From the NCBI GenBank assembly GCA_011250595.1, contig JAANMP010000006.1, forward strand, positions 81,895-145,894: a DNA stretch of 64,000 nucleotides. Reading direction: 5' to 3'. The stretch's first letter is position 1. Each line of letters opens with the position of its first letter. Positions 9,142-16,606 of the stretch are shown here, one piece after another. Source of the DNA: Bacillus sp. MM2020_1. Lineage in GTDB: Bacteria > Bacillota > Bacilli > Bacillales > Cytobacillaceae. Below the pieces are notes generated by a model. That model saw only the letters and a list, made by a program, of their open reading frames with translations, ran no database searches and was not told the DNA's origin. Position numbers and translations under genes: made by a program.

Positions 9142-10082
9142 GTTGTTGTTTCCTCCATTTGACTAGTTTGATAGGTGATTTTACCTAATTCTGAAATATC
9201 ATATCCTTCTAGATCCGTTAAGCTGTCTTTGAAACTAGCAGATTGTAAAAACTGAATTAGGTCGGTTAAGCTTTGTTTATTTTCAGTGGTAAAGCGGAAA
9301 ACCATGTCGAAATTTTCTTTAGCTACGGGTATGAAGTCCAGTCCTAAATGGCTTGCTGCCGACTGAATTCCGAAGGTTACATCTGCCATGCCCCTGCTAA
9401 TATAGGAAGCGGCAGATAAATGATTCCATTCCTCATTGCTATACCCAGCTATTTTATTTGGTTCAATTCCATTAATGGATAACTTGGAATCTAGCAGAAA
9501 TCTTGTGCCCGCACCCTTTTGGCGATTAACAAATTGAACATCGTGTCGTGTCAGGTCAGTAAAATCATGAATGTTTTTCGGATTACCCTTCGCGACAATA
9601 AAGCCTTGTTGTCTAGCTGCTAATCTAAGTACCAAAATGGATTCATAGACAAAGAGTTGACGAATGAATGGCAGGTTATATTCCTGCGATGTCGGATCTA
9701 ATAGATGAATGGCGGCAATATCGCATTGACCTCGGTATAACATCATTAACCCTTCGAGGCTGCCTATATAGGAAGGATGGATTTGCAAGTTAAGTGTACG
9801 TCCCGCTTCTTTTGTGAAATGTTCAACTAGAAAGTCGTGACTGCCGGATAATCGGATCGAATGGGCAGGATTACTCGGAGTTCCTGTTGGTTCAGTAGGA
9901 CTTTTTTTTGCAGGAGCTTTCGTATTCTCTTTAAATCTTTCCAGTTCTGAGTGTTCAATTCGCATTTTATTACCGATTTTAAACGCCTGCAATTCCCCTC
10001 TTTTAATCAGCTCATAAACGGTATGTTTTGAGATTTGAAAGATTTGGGCCACTTCATCGGGTGTGTACGCCTTCTCTTCCAT
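9135..10082 (-). CDS. Excisionase-type HTH regulator with periplasmic-binding-like domain
   Basis: A 315-residue one-component regulator. Residues 1-50 are a small MerR/excisionase-like helix-turn-helix (YTPDEVAQIFQISKHTVYEL, then KIGNKMRI). A polar Lys/Pro/Thr linker leads to a PBP-like domain (about 80-300) with GSHDFLVEHF and NRQKGAGTRFLLD, typical of ligand-sensing domains related to molybdate/tungstate binders. First gene of the tup operon, so it is likely an oxyanion-responsive self and operon regulator (inference). GGAGG lies 7-8 nt before the ATG. A phased 10-bp repeat array lies just upstream. Confidence 0.82.
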   Translation of the reverse strand: MEEKAYTPDEVAQIFQISKHTVYELIKRGELQAFKIGNKMRIEHSELERFKENTKAPAKKSPTEPTGTPSNPAHSIRLSGSHDFLVEHFTKEAGRTLNLQIHPSYIGSLEGLMMLYRGQCDIAAIHLLDPTSQEYNLPFIRQLFVYESILVLRLAARQQGFIVAKGNPKNIHDFTDLTRHDVQFVNRQKGAGTRFLLDSKLSINGIEPNKIAGYSNEEWNHLSAASYISRGMADVTFGIQSAASHLGLDFIPVAKENFDMVFRFTTENKQSLTDLIQFLQSASFKDSLTDLEGYDISELGKITYQTSQMEETTTC

Positions 10083-10140
10083 ATGTCACCCTCCTATTTC
10101 CAGTTTTTATTTTAATAAAAGAATAGCATACTAAAAGTGA

Positions 10141-10180
10141 TTTTTGTTAAGTTTTGTTGAGTTTCGTCTAGTTTTGTTTG
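10141..10180. repeat. Four head-to-tail 10-bp repeats upstream of the tup regulator
   Basis: Four consecutive decamers share the core GTTTTGTT(G/A)A; the third is the most divergent, GTTTCGTCTA. They lie about 60-100 bp before the regulator start and are in helical phase. Candidate operator for the adjacent HTH protein. Confidence 0.6.
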
Positions 10181-10193
10181 GGAGTGTCATGAA

Positions 10194-10250
10194 TTGTTCA
10201 AAAACCTAAGTAGTGTTCACATTCTTTTCAAAAACTTCACTGATTGTTCA
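10194..10250 (+). promoter_or_regulatory. Repeated TGTTCA motifs at azoR promoter
   Basis: TTGTTCA at 10194-10200, TGTTCA at 10214-10219 and TTGTTCA at 10244-10250. The last overlaps the putative -35 box. Two TTCAAAAAC copies lie between. Candidate repressor or activator sites. Confidence 0.4.
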
Positions 10251-10272
10251 TTCGTGAGCATAAAGATATATT
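10244..10272 (+). promoter_or_regulatory. Putative sigma-A promoter of azoR
   Basis: TTGTTC, 17-nt spacer, TATATT, about 50 nt before the start codon. Confidence 0.55.
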
Positions 10273-10321
10273 GTACTATTAGGAGAGAATATTAAATTTG
10301 CGGATAAGGGAAGGGATTTAA

Positions 10322-10984
10322 ATGTCAAAGCTTCTATATATAACAGTAAATCCAAAAAATGATATTAGTCGTTCAAAAGGGCTGCAAATTGGGGAAGCAT
10401 TTTTAGAAGAGTTTAAAAATGTTCAGCCAGATGTGGAGATTGAGCATATGCATCTATATAGCATGGATATCCCTGAGATAGACATGGATTTATTATATGC
10501 ACGTGCCAAATTATCATTTATGGGTTATACAAAAGAGCAACTTTCCGAGGAAGAGCGGACCAAACTTGAAAAAATGCATGCGCTCGCCGACCGTTTTATT
10601 GATGCAGATTACTATGTGTTTGTTACCCCAATCTGGAACCTTGGTGCACCTGCAATTTTAAAATCGTTCATGGATTGTTTATTTATTGCGGGTAAGACCT
10701 TTACCTACTCTGAACATGGTGCAGAGGGACTTCTAACTGGAAGAAAGGCCATTCATATTCAAACGCGCGGAGGTATTTATTCCACTGGAAGAATGGTCGA
10801 TTTTGAAATGGGTGATCGTTATTTGAGCAAAGCGCTAGAATTCCTCGGTTTTGATTTAATGGAAACCGTCTATGCAGAAGGAATGGATCATTTTCCAAAA
10901 CAGATTCCTGAAATTATGGAAAAAGCGAAGAAACAAGCAGCAGAAGCGGCTAGAGAAATGGCGCAAGAGACAGTTACCATCTAA
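10322..10984 (+). CDS. azoR: FMN-dependent NADH-azoreductase
   Basis: Cytoplasmic flavodoxin-fold oxidoreductase, 220 residues (family about 200-215). It reduces quinones and azo compounds with NADH. Seen: the N-terminal strand KLLYITVNP with a following Ser-rich phosphate-binding region (DISRSKG), the FMN-contacting VTPIWNLGAPAILKSFMD near residues 100-117, and IQTRGGIYS near 161. The start has AAGGGAAGGG upstream. It is divergent from the tup regulator and monocistronic. Repeated TGTTCA motifs across the promoter suggest control by a stress-responsive repressor (inference). Confidence 0.88.
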   Translation: MSKLLYITVNPKNDISRSKGLQIGEAFLEEFKNVQPDVEIEHMHLYSMDIPEIDMDLLYARAKLSFMGYTKEQLSEEERTKLEKMHALADRFIDADYYVFVTPIWNLGAPAILKSFMDCLFIAGKTFTYSEHGAEGLLTGRKAIHIQTRGGIYSTGRMVDFEMGDRYLSKALEFLGFDLMETVYAEGMDHFPKQIPEIMEKAKKQAAEAAREMAQETVTI

Positions 10985-10990
10985 ATATAA

Positions 10991-11031
10991 TAAAGGCGCG
11001 GTATCGATGAACTCGAACCGCGCCTTTTATT
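10991..11031. terminator. Bidirectional terminator after azoR
   Basis: AAAGGCGCGGT and its complement enclose a 14-nt loop, with flanking A- and T-rich ends. Confidence 0.85.
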
Positions 11032-11051
11032 CTAAAAAATAGAAAGTATAT

Positions 11052-11212
11052 TTGAACTTAGAAAACTGTCTAGCTCCAGCGCCCAACTGCTAGTGGACTT
11101 CGCCCTCCGCCCTACGATAAGTCAACATCGAATCGCTCCGCTCTTCGTGTTTCCTTTATCTCAGTTGGAGTGCTCCAGTCCATACGCAGCTAAACGGGCG
11201 CTTCCGCATTTC
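11052..11212. repeat. Dispersed intergenic repeat, full copy 1
   Basis: About 161 bp beginning TTGAACTTAGA and CTAGCTCCAGCGCCC and ending GGGCGCTTCCGC. It is nearly identical to 47319-47480. The ends are complementary (GCGCCC/GGGCGC). It ends 4 bp from the uppP stop codon. Confidence 0.85.
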
Positions 11213-11215
11213 TTT

Positions 11216-11998
11216 TTAAAATTTACCTGTAAATTGGAAAAATAAAACCAGTAAACCTAATGCCCACACATAAATCGCAAATGGTTTTAATGAATGATTT
11301 TTCAAATAGCCAATCATCCATTTAACGGCAACATACCCGAAGATGGCAGATGCGACAATCCCAACGAGCAACGCCGACAAGGAGATTGCTTCTCCTTGCC
11401 CACCGAGTAAATCCTTCGTTTGCAGGACAATCGCGCCGGCAATCGCTGGTGTGGACAATAAGAAGGAAAAGTAAGCAGCTGTTTCACGGTCTAATTTCCG
11501 CCAAAGTGCCGCAACAATCGTCATCCCTGAACGAGAAATTGCTGGCATAATCGCAACGGCCTGAAAGGTACCAATGATGAGAGCATCTTTATAGCTGATA
11601 TCTTCCATCTTTTTATAACCATTTTTTGCGGAATCAGCAAGCCACAAGAAAATCCCCGTAATCAAAAACTCCCAGCCAATCGTCACACCTGTCTTCGAAA
11701 TTTCATCAATATAGTCTTTAAACGCCAGTCCAAAGATTACGGCAGGAATCGTCCCAACAATCAACAAAAAGGTCAATTTGCTAAACGGATTTTTGATGAT
11801 TTTTATAAATTCATCCTTATAAAAAACAAACACAGCCAACAAAGTACCGACATGTAGCATCGTATCGAGCAAGAGTCCCGCTTCCTGCAAGCCAAATAAA
11901 TTTCTTCCTAAATAAAGATGGCCTGTACTGCTAATTGGCAAGAATTCGGTTAAACCTTGAATAATCCCGAGAATTAGTGCTTCTAATTTTGTTAACAT
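11216..11998 (-). CDS. uppP: Undecaprenyl-diphosphatase
   Basis: Polytopic membrane enzyme (BacA/UppP family) that dephosphorylates undecaprenyl diphosphate to recycle the cell-wall lipid carrier; it can confer bacitracin tolerance. About 260 residues, with the first signature LGIIQGLTEFLPISSTGH near the N-terminus and the second MPAISRSGMTI near residue 160, plus about seven to eight hydrophobic segments. ATG 11998 (MLTKLEAL) has GAGGGT 4-6 nt upstream. A GTG four codons earlier overlaps this site and is not preferred. Confidence 0.93.
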   Translation of the reverse strand: MLTKLEALILGIIQGLTEFLPISSTGHLYLGRNLFGLQEAGLLLDTMLHVGTLLAVFVFYKDEFIKIIKNPFSKLTFLLIVGTIPAVIFGLAFKDYIDEISKTGVTIGWEFLITGIFLWLADSAKNGYKKMEDISYKDALIIGTFQAVAIMPAISRSGMTIVAALWRKLDRETAAYFSFLLSTPAIAGAIVLQTKDLLGGQGEAISLSALLVGIVASAIFGYVAVKWMIGYLKNHSLKPFAIYVWALGLLVLFFQFTGKF

Positions 11999-12202
11999 AA
12001 TTACCCTCACATTCTAAAGAAATGATAAGCCTGTACAATTAAATGATATGCTAAAATTACCTATTTAATGAAATTCTATTCTATTTTAGGATGCCTTTAC
12101 CAGTTAGGCAATCAAAATATCTTATCTCTAAACAAAATAAGTGCAATTGAAAGGCAATCTCCCATAAAATAGAAGTATACTCGTTCGAGAGGAGAAACGC
12201 AT

Positions 12203-12967
12203 TTGGAAAATTCACATCTTCATTTTAATACGTCGATCGGTGTTATGAAGCCTGAAAACATTCGAAACAAAGACCAAGCCTGTCCATTTTGCGAAAGAGA
12301 CCAACTTACTAACCTCATCGCTGTAGACCATCCAATTATTCTTTTGAAAAATAAATATCCTGTATTGGAAAATACCTATCAAACGGTGTTAATTGAAACA
12401 GATGATTGTCACGGTGAATTATCCACCTACTCAAAAGAACATCTACATAAATTGATGCGGTTTGGAATCAAACATTGGCTAGCGATGGAGGCAACCGGCC
12501 GCTATCAATCGGTAATTTTTTTCAAAAATCATGGACCCTTATCGGGAGGGACGCTCTCCCATCCCCATATGCAAATCGTCGGCTTGGAGGATATTGACTA
12601 TAAAGAAAAGGTAAGCCATGAGATGTTTGAAGGGATTAAGATTGCTGAATCTGCGGAAGCTAGGTTTACATTATCGACAAAGCCGCGTGTTGGTTTTTAT
12701 GAGTTTAATATTGAAATGGATGATTCAGGTTATCAGGAAAAATTTTCGGAGTTTTTGCAAACGGCTGTGCATTATATTTTGAACCATTTTCCATTCAAAG
12801 CAACGAGCTATAATTTGTTTTTTCATCATATCGATCATAAAATCTATGCAAAGGTTGTTTCGCGCTTTGTTACTACTCCGCTTTATATTGGATACGGCAT
12901 CCCGCAGGTGCCAAATAATTTGGAATGGATGGCAGGGGAATTGAGGAGTATTTACTTTAAGGAATAG
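12203..12967 (+). CDS. DUF4931 / galactose-1-phosphate uridylyltransferase-like protein
   Basis: HIT-superfamily protein of 254 residues. It has CPFCERD near residue 29-35, a GalT-like zinc site half, and SHPHMQ near 118-123, which matches the HxHxQ catalytic signature of the GalT branch. It is shorter than true GalT and sits away from galactose genes, so the nucleotide substrate is unknown. The TTG start is supported by GAGGAG 8 nt upstream. The 200 bp upstream show no clear promoter. Assignment to DUF4931 is from recall of the family. Confidence 0.7.
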   Translation: MENSHLHFNTSIGVMKPENIRNKDQACPFCERDQLTNLIAVDHPIILLKNKYPVLENTYQTVLIETDDCHGELSTYSKEHLHKLMRFGIKHWLAMEATGRYQSVIFFKNHGPLSGGTLSHPHMQIVGLEDIDYKEKVSHEMFEGIKIAESAEARFTLSTKPRVGFYEFNIEMDDSGYQEKFSEFLQTAVHYILNHFPFKATSYNLFFHHIDHKIYAKVVSRFVTTPLYIGYGIPQVPNNLEWMAGELRSIYFKE

Positions 12968-13071
12968 GACTTTCTAGGTAAATCAAACCATTCACGGTTT
13001 AGAAGTTGTGATTTGTTGATAATAAAAATATAATGAAGGAATGTGGTATTTCTTTGTAAGGTGGAACCTAT

Positions 13072-14241
13072 ATGACTTCAAATACGAATAAAACTTCAAA
13101 ACTTGATTACAATCTTGTTTTTATATTGATATTACTATTTCTAGCAAGCTGTTTAGCGATTTATAGTGCGCAGGCGAGCGGGCAATACAAGGAGAATTTC
13201 TTAATTAAGCAGATTTTTTGGTATGCGGTTGGCGGTGGAATTATTGCAGTAGTTATGACGCTCGACTCCGATCAAATACGAAAGCTCACCTGGTATGCTT
13301 ATGGATTTGGAATTCTGATGCTCGGCTTTTTGATTGTTGCGCCTGAAAGTATCGCACCAGTTATCAATGGAGCGAAAAACTGGTTTAAAATTCCCGGTGT
13401 GGGTACAATTCAACCGTCTGAGTTTGTTAAAATCTTCATTATTCTTGCGCTTGCTCGCTTGATAGAGGATCATCATAATAAGCATCAGATAAAAACGATC
13501 CAAACTGATTTCTGGCTGCTAGTTAAGATGGGGGCCGTCACAATGGGGCCATTAGTTCTTATCATCAAGCAGGACCTAGGTACATCGCTAGTGTTTCTGG
13601 CGATTTTAATCGGAATGATTTTTATATCGGGAATATCATGGAAGCTGCTTGCACCATTGTTTACATTTGGAATTGCGTTAATCGGAACGATTTTTTACTT
13701 TGTATTGTGGAAACCGGAATTACTCGCGAAGTACCTTGGGGTAGGGGAGTATCAACTCCGTCGAATTTATTCATGGCTCGATCCCTATAGTTACCAAGGC
13801 TCTGATGCGTATCAGTTGACCAAATCGTTGCTTGCGATTGGATCCGGGCAAACGGGCGGTAAGGGATTTGGTAACCGTGAAGTCTATTTGCCGGAGAGTC
13901 AAACCGACTTTATCTTTAGCGTGGTTGGCGAAGAATATGGCTTTATTGGGGCTAGTGTGCTGATTAGTTTGTTTTTCTTGCTGGTTTACCATATTACAAA
14001 GGTCGGAATGGAAACAAAAAATAATTTTTATACGTATATTTGTGTCGGCGTCATCAGCATGATCACCTTCCACGTCTTCCAAAATATCGGGATGACAATA
14101 GGCGTTCTGCCGATTACAGGGATTCCACTGCCGTTTATCAGTTACGGCGGTAGTGCCTTAATGGGGAATATGCTCGGACTCGGCTTAATCTTTTCAATTC
14201 GTTATCATTATAAAAAATACATGTTTTCAACAACGGCTTAA
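13072..14241 (+). CDS. RodA/FtsW/SpoVE-family peptidoglycan glycosyltransferase
   Basis: A SEDS-family membrane protein that polymerises lipid II with a partner class B PBP. About ten hydrophobic segments. Conserved SEDS features are NWFKIPGVGTIQPSEFVKI, KQDLGTSLV, the loop YLPESQTDFIFSVVGEEYGF and C-terminal GITGIPLPFISYGGSA-type sequence (ITGIPLPFISYGG). The wording PESIAPVINGAKNWF resembles B. subtilis RodA, so elongation is more likely than division, but paralogues exist. The ATG has AAGGTGG 7-8 nt upstream. Single gene ending in a terminator. Confidence 0.88.
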   Translation: MTSNTNKTSKLDYNLVFILILLFLASCLAIYSAQASGQYKENFLIKQIFWYAVGGGIIAVVMTLDSDQIRKLTWYAYGFGILMLGFLIVAPESIAPVINGAKNWFKIPGVGTIQPSEFVKIFIILALARLIEDHHNKHQIKTIQTDFWLLVKMGAVTMGPLVLIIKQDLGTSLVFLAILIGMIFISGISWKLLAPLFTFGIALIGTIFYFVLWKPELLAKYLGVGEYQLRRIYSWLDPYSYQGSDAYQLTKSLLAIGSGQTGGKGFGNREVYLPESQTDFIFSVVGEEYGFIGASVLISLFFLLVYHITKVGMETKNNFYTYICVGVISMITFHVFQNIGMTIGVLPITGIPLPFISYGGSALMGNMLGLGLIFSIRYHYKKYMFSTTA

Positions 14242-14252
14242 TATAGGTAGAT

Positions 14253-14288
14253 AAAAGAGTGACTTGACTGTTCACTCTTTTTTTTTGC
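14253..14288 (+). terminator. Terminator after the RodA-like gene
   Basis: AAGAGTGA and TCACTCTT around a short loop, followed by nine Ts. Confidence 0.85.
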
Positions 14289-14302
14289 TTCTGAAAAGGG
14301 AG

Positions 14303-14345
14303 TTTGGCGGAATAAACCAGAAAATTGGCGGAATCTCCCGCTGGC
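14303..14345. repeat. Two-copy GGCGGA repeat with 21-bp spacing
   Basis: TTGGCGGAAT occurs twice exactly 21 bp apart (GGCGGA at 14306 and 14327), followed by CCCGCTGG. Same spacing and core as the larger array at 40.53-40.70 kb. Confidence 0.6.
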
Positions 14346-14352
14346 CATAATG

Positions 14353-14386
14353 AAAAGAGCGAAGCCATGGCAAGCCTCGCTCTTTC
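14353..14386 (-). terminator. Terminator of the siderophore-binding gene
   Basis: On the minus strand AAAGAGCGAGG pairs with the arm ending TTCGCTCTTTTC. Confidence 0.75.
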
Positions 14387-14426
14387 TACTATAAAAACAC
14401 TGGTAAGGTTTTTTATAAAAATTTAC

Positions 14427-15410
14427 TTATTTCTTAAGTAAGAGGTTCTCAAGGTCATCGAGCATAATATTAGCGGACAGAACGCCGCCGGAAGTGTTCC
14501 AAGTTGCATCACTAACTTCATATACATGGCCGCTCTTAACGGCATTTAAGTTTTTCCAAAGTGGATCGTTTGTCCATTCCTTTGCGGTATCTATGGCTGC
14601 TTGATCACCTGGTGGTGCATAGGTAAAGTAGAAAAGAAGGTCTCCATCCATTTGTGGAATAACTTCCTTACCAACCTCTACAGCCAGTAAACCTAGCTTG
14701 TTATCTGGAGTAAAGAGTGCTTTCTGCTGGGCCGCACGTTTAAAGCCTAATTGATTGAAAAGTACTCCTGAAAAAGAATCCGTGTAATAGATACGAGATT
14801 TTCCTGCCATGAAGCGAACGGCAGAAACCTCTTGATTTACTTTATCACCGAGCTTGGTTTTTAAATCCTTAACATGTTTATCGTAAGCGGCTAACACTTC
14901 AGTCCCATTATCTTCAAGGTTCAAAGCTTTTGCATACAATTGGAAGTTATCCTTCCAATCACCTCTAAGCGTCTCAGAAAAGACAGTCGGAGCAATCGCA
15001 CTTAGTTGGTCATACACCTTTTCTTGGCGTAGTTTGTTACCGATAATTAAATCCGGTTTCAATGAGGCAATTTTCTCCACATTTACTTCACTTTCAACCC
15101 CAACCACCTCTACGCCTTTCATTTCTGATTTAATATGTTCATACCAAGGATCTCCAAGCCAAGATTGGACAGCACCCACTGGTTTCACACCTAAAGCTAG
15201 CAGTGCTTCAGTTCCTTCATTAGTAAGAATAACGACTTTTTTTGGAGTACCTTTAATAGTAGTCGATCCCATCGCATGTTCTACTGTATACGATTTTTCA
15301 CCGGTAGTTTTGGTTCCCTCACCAGCTTTTTCCTCATTGCCTCCGCACGCGGCTAATAAGAAAATTGTCATAACAGAAAAAAGAGTAAGTATGGTCTTGA
15401 TTGCCTTCAT
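14427..15410 (-). CDS. Iron-siderophore ABC transporter, substrate-binding lipoprotein
   Basis: Extracytoplasmic ferric-siderophore receptor of the FecB/FhuD-type cluster, 327 residues. Signal with lipobox LLAACGG (Cys about 22). The binding fold includes PKKVVILTNEGTEALLALGVKPVG and IASLKPDLIIGN, both typical of helical-backbone metal receptors. A GGGGG stretch lies about 11 nt before the ATG. It is divergent from its permease/ATPase operon across a 190-bp region with three Fur-box-like sites. Which siderophore (hydroxamate, citrate or catecholate) cannot be read from the sequence. Confidence 0.88.
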   Translation of the reverse strand: MKAIKTILTLFSVMTIFLLAACGGNEEKAGEGTKTTGEKSYTVEHAMGSTTIKGTPKKVVILTNEGTEALLALGVKPVGAVQSWLGDPWYEHIKSEMKGVEVVGVESEVNVEKIASLKPDLIIGNKLRQEKVYDQLSAIAPTVFSETLRGDWKDNFQLYAKALNLEDNGTEVLAAYDKHVKDLKTKLGDKVNQEVSAVRFMAGKSRIYYTDSFSGVLFNQLGFKRAAQQKALFTPDNKLGLLAVEVGKEVIPQMDGDLLFYFTYAPPGDQAAIDTAKEWTNDPLWKNLNAVKSGHVYEVSDATWNTSGGVLSANIMLDDLENLLLKK

Positions 15411-15441
15411 TGGTTATGTAGCCCCCTTAGCTAATTGTTAA

Positions 15442-15456
15442 TGATAATCATTTTCA
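15442..15456. promoter_or_regulatory. Fur box 1
   Basis: TGATAATCATTTTCA, 13 of 15 matching the 7-1-7 Bacillus Fur box TGATAATnATTATCA. Near the binding-protein gene start. Confidence 0.75.
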
Positions 15457-15506
15457 ATGACAACCTAATCATAAAATGACAAGTACCTTTATGTCAACGC
15501 TTTAAT

Positions 15507-15521
15507 TGAAAATGATTTTCA
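15507..15521. promoter_or_regulatory. Fur box 2
   Basis: TGAAAATGATTTTCA, a perfect 7-1-7 palindrome close to the Fur consensus. Confidence 0.75.
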
Positions 15522-15528
15522 AAGTCAT

Positions 15529-15543
15529 TGACAATAATTATCA
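15529..15543. promoter_or_regulatory. Fur box 3
   Basis: TGACAATAATTATCA, one mismatch to the Fur consensus, 22 bp from box 2. It is well placed to repress the permease operon. Confidence 0.78.
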
Positions 15544-15601
15544 ATTGGAGATAGACTTAAATTGATTAAAACTATTAAAAGGGTAGAAAGGTTACCATAA
15601 T

Positions 15602-16606
15602 ATGCTCTTAAAAAGTACTTCATTAAAATGGATGGGATTCATAATTGCCATAATAGTGATGGTATTGTCCATGTGTGCCAGTGTCATTTATGGTTATACC
15701 GATACCAGCTGGCAGACGGCAGTTGATGCCTTTACAAATAATAATGGATCCAATGAACATATCATTATTCAAACCGTAAGGCTGCCGAGAGCGTTAATTG
15801 CTTCAGCCGTCGGCGCTAGTCTCGCCATTGCCGGTGTCCTCATGCAGACCTTAACGAAAAATCCACTCGCATCACCAGGGATATTTGGGATCAATGCCGG
15901 TGGTGGATTTGCTGTTGTCGTCGCGATGACTGTGTTTTCAGTAAATAGTTTACAAGCGTTTAGCGTGCTTGCATTTATAGGAGCTGCCGTTGCAGCGATA
16001 AGTGTTTACGGTATTGGTTCATTTGGCCGTGAAGGTTTAACGCCCATGAAACTAACATTAGCAGGGGCTGCGATGTCAGCGATGTTTTCTTCCTTTACTC
16101 AAGGTTTGCTTGTTTTGGATGAGGTCATGCTTGATCAGGTGTTGTTTTGGCTGGCAGGCTCTGTTCAAGGCAGAAAATTAGAGACGCTTGTCTCAGTTTT
16201 ACCTTATATTGGGATAGGTTGGATTGGTGCCGTGTTAATTGCCGGCAAAATGAATATCTTGTCCATGGGGGAAGATGTGGCGAAAGGGCTTGGTTTAAAC
16301 ACCGGACTGATCAAAATCGCGATTGGTATCATAGTGATTTTATTAGCGGGTGGTTCCGTCGCAGTCGCTGGTCCAATTGGATTTGTCGGCATTGTTGTCC
16401 CTCACTTATCGAGATCGATTGTCGGCATTGATCATCGTTGGATCATTCCATTTTCAGGTGTGTTAGGGGCAATCCTATTAATCGCTGCAGATATCGCTGC
16501 ACGATACATGTTCATGCCATCTGAGGTGCCGGTTGGTGTGATGACAGCTATCATTGGAACTCCATTCTTTATTTACATCGCAAGAAGGGGGTTCAATGGA
16601 CGATGA
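15602..16606 (+). CDS. Siderophore ABC transporter permease (FecCD family)
   Basis: Integral membrane subunit, 334 residues, about nine to ten hydrophobic segments. FecCD hallmarks: RLPRALIASAVGASLAIAGV, then NPLASPGIFGINAGG, and GPIGFVGIVVPHLSR, the ATPase-coupling region. ATG with AAAGG about 10 nt upstream. It overlaps the next permease by 4 nt. Expected to be Fur-repressed through the upstream boxes. Confidence 0.92.
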   Translation: MLLKSTSLKWMGFIIAIIVMVLSMCASVIYGYTDTSWQTAVDAFTNNNGSNEHIIIQTVRLPRALIASAVGASLAIAGVLMQTLTKNPLASPGIFGINAGGGFAVVVAMTVFSVNSLQAFSVLAFIGAAVAAISVYGIGSFGREGLTPMKLTLAGAAMSAMFSSFTQGLLVLDEVMLDQVLFWLAGSVQGRKLETLVSVLPYIGIGWIGAVLIAGKMNILSMGEDVAKGLGLNTGLIKIAIGIIVILLAGGSVAVAGPIGFVGIVVPHLSRSIVGIDHRWIIPFSGVLGAILLIAADIAARYMFMPSEVPVGVMTAIIGTPFFIYIARRGFNGR

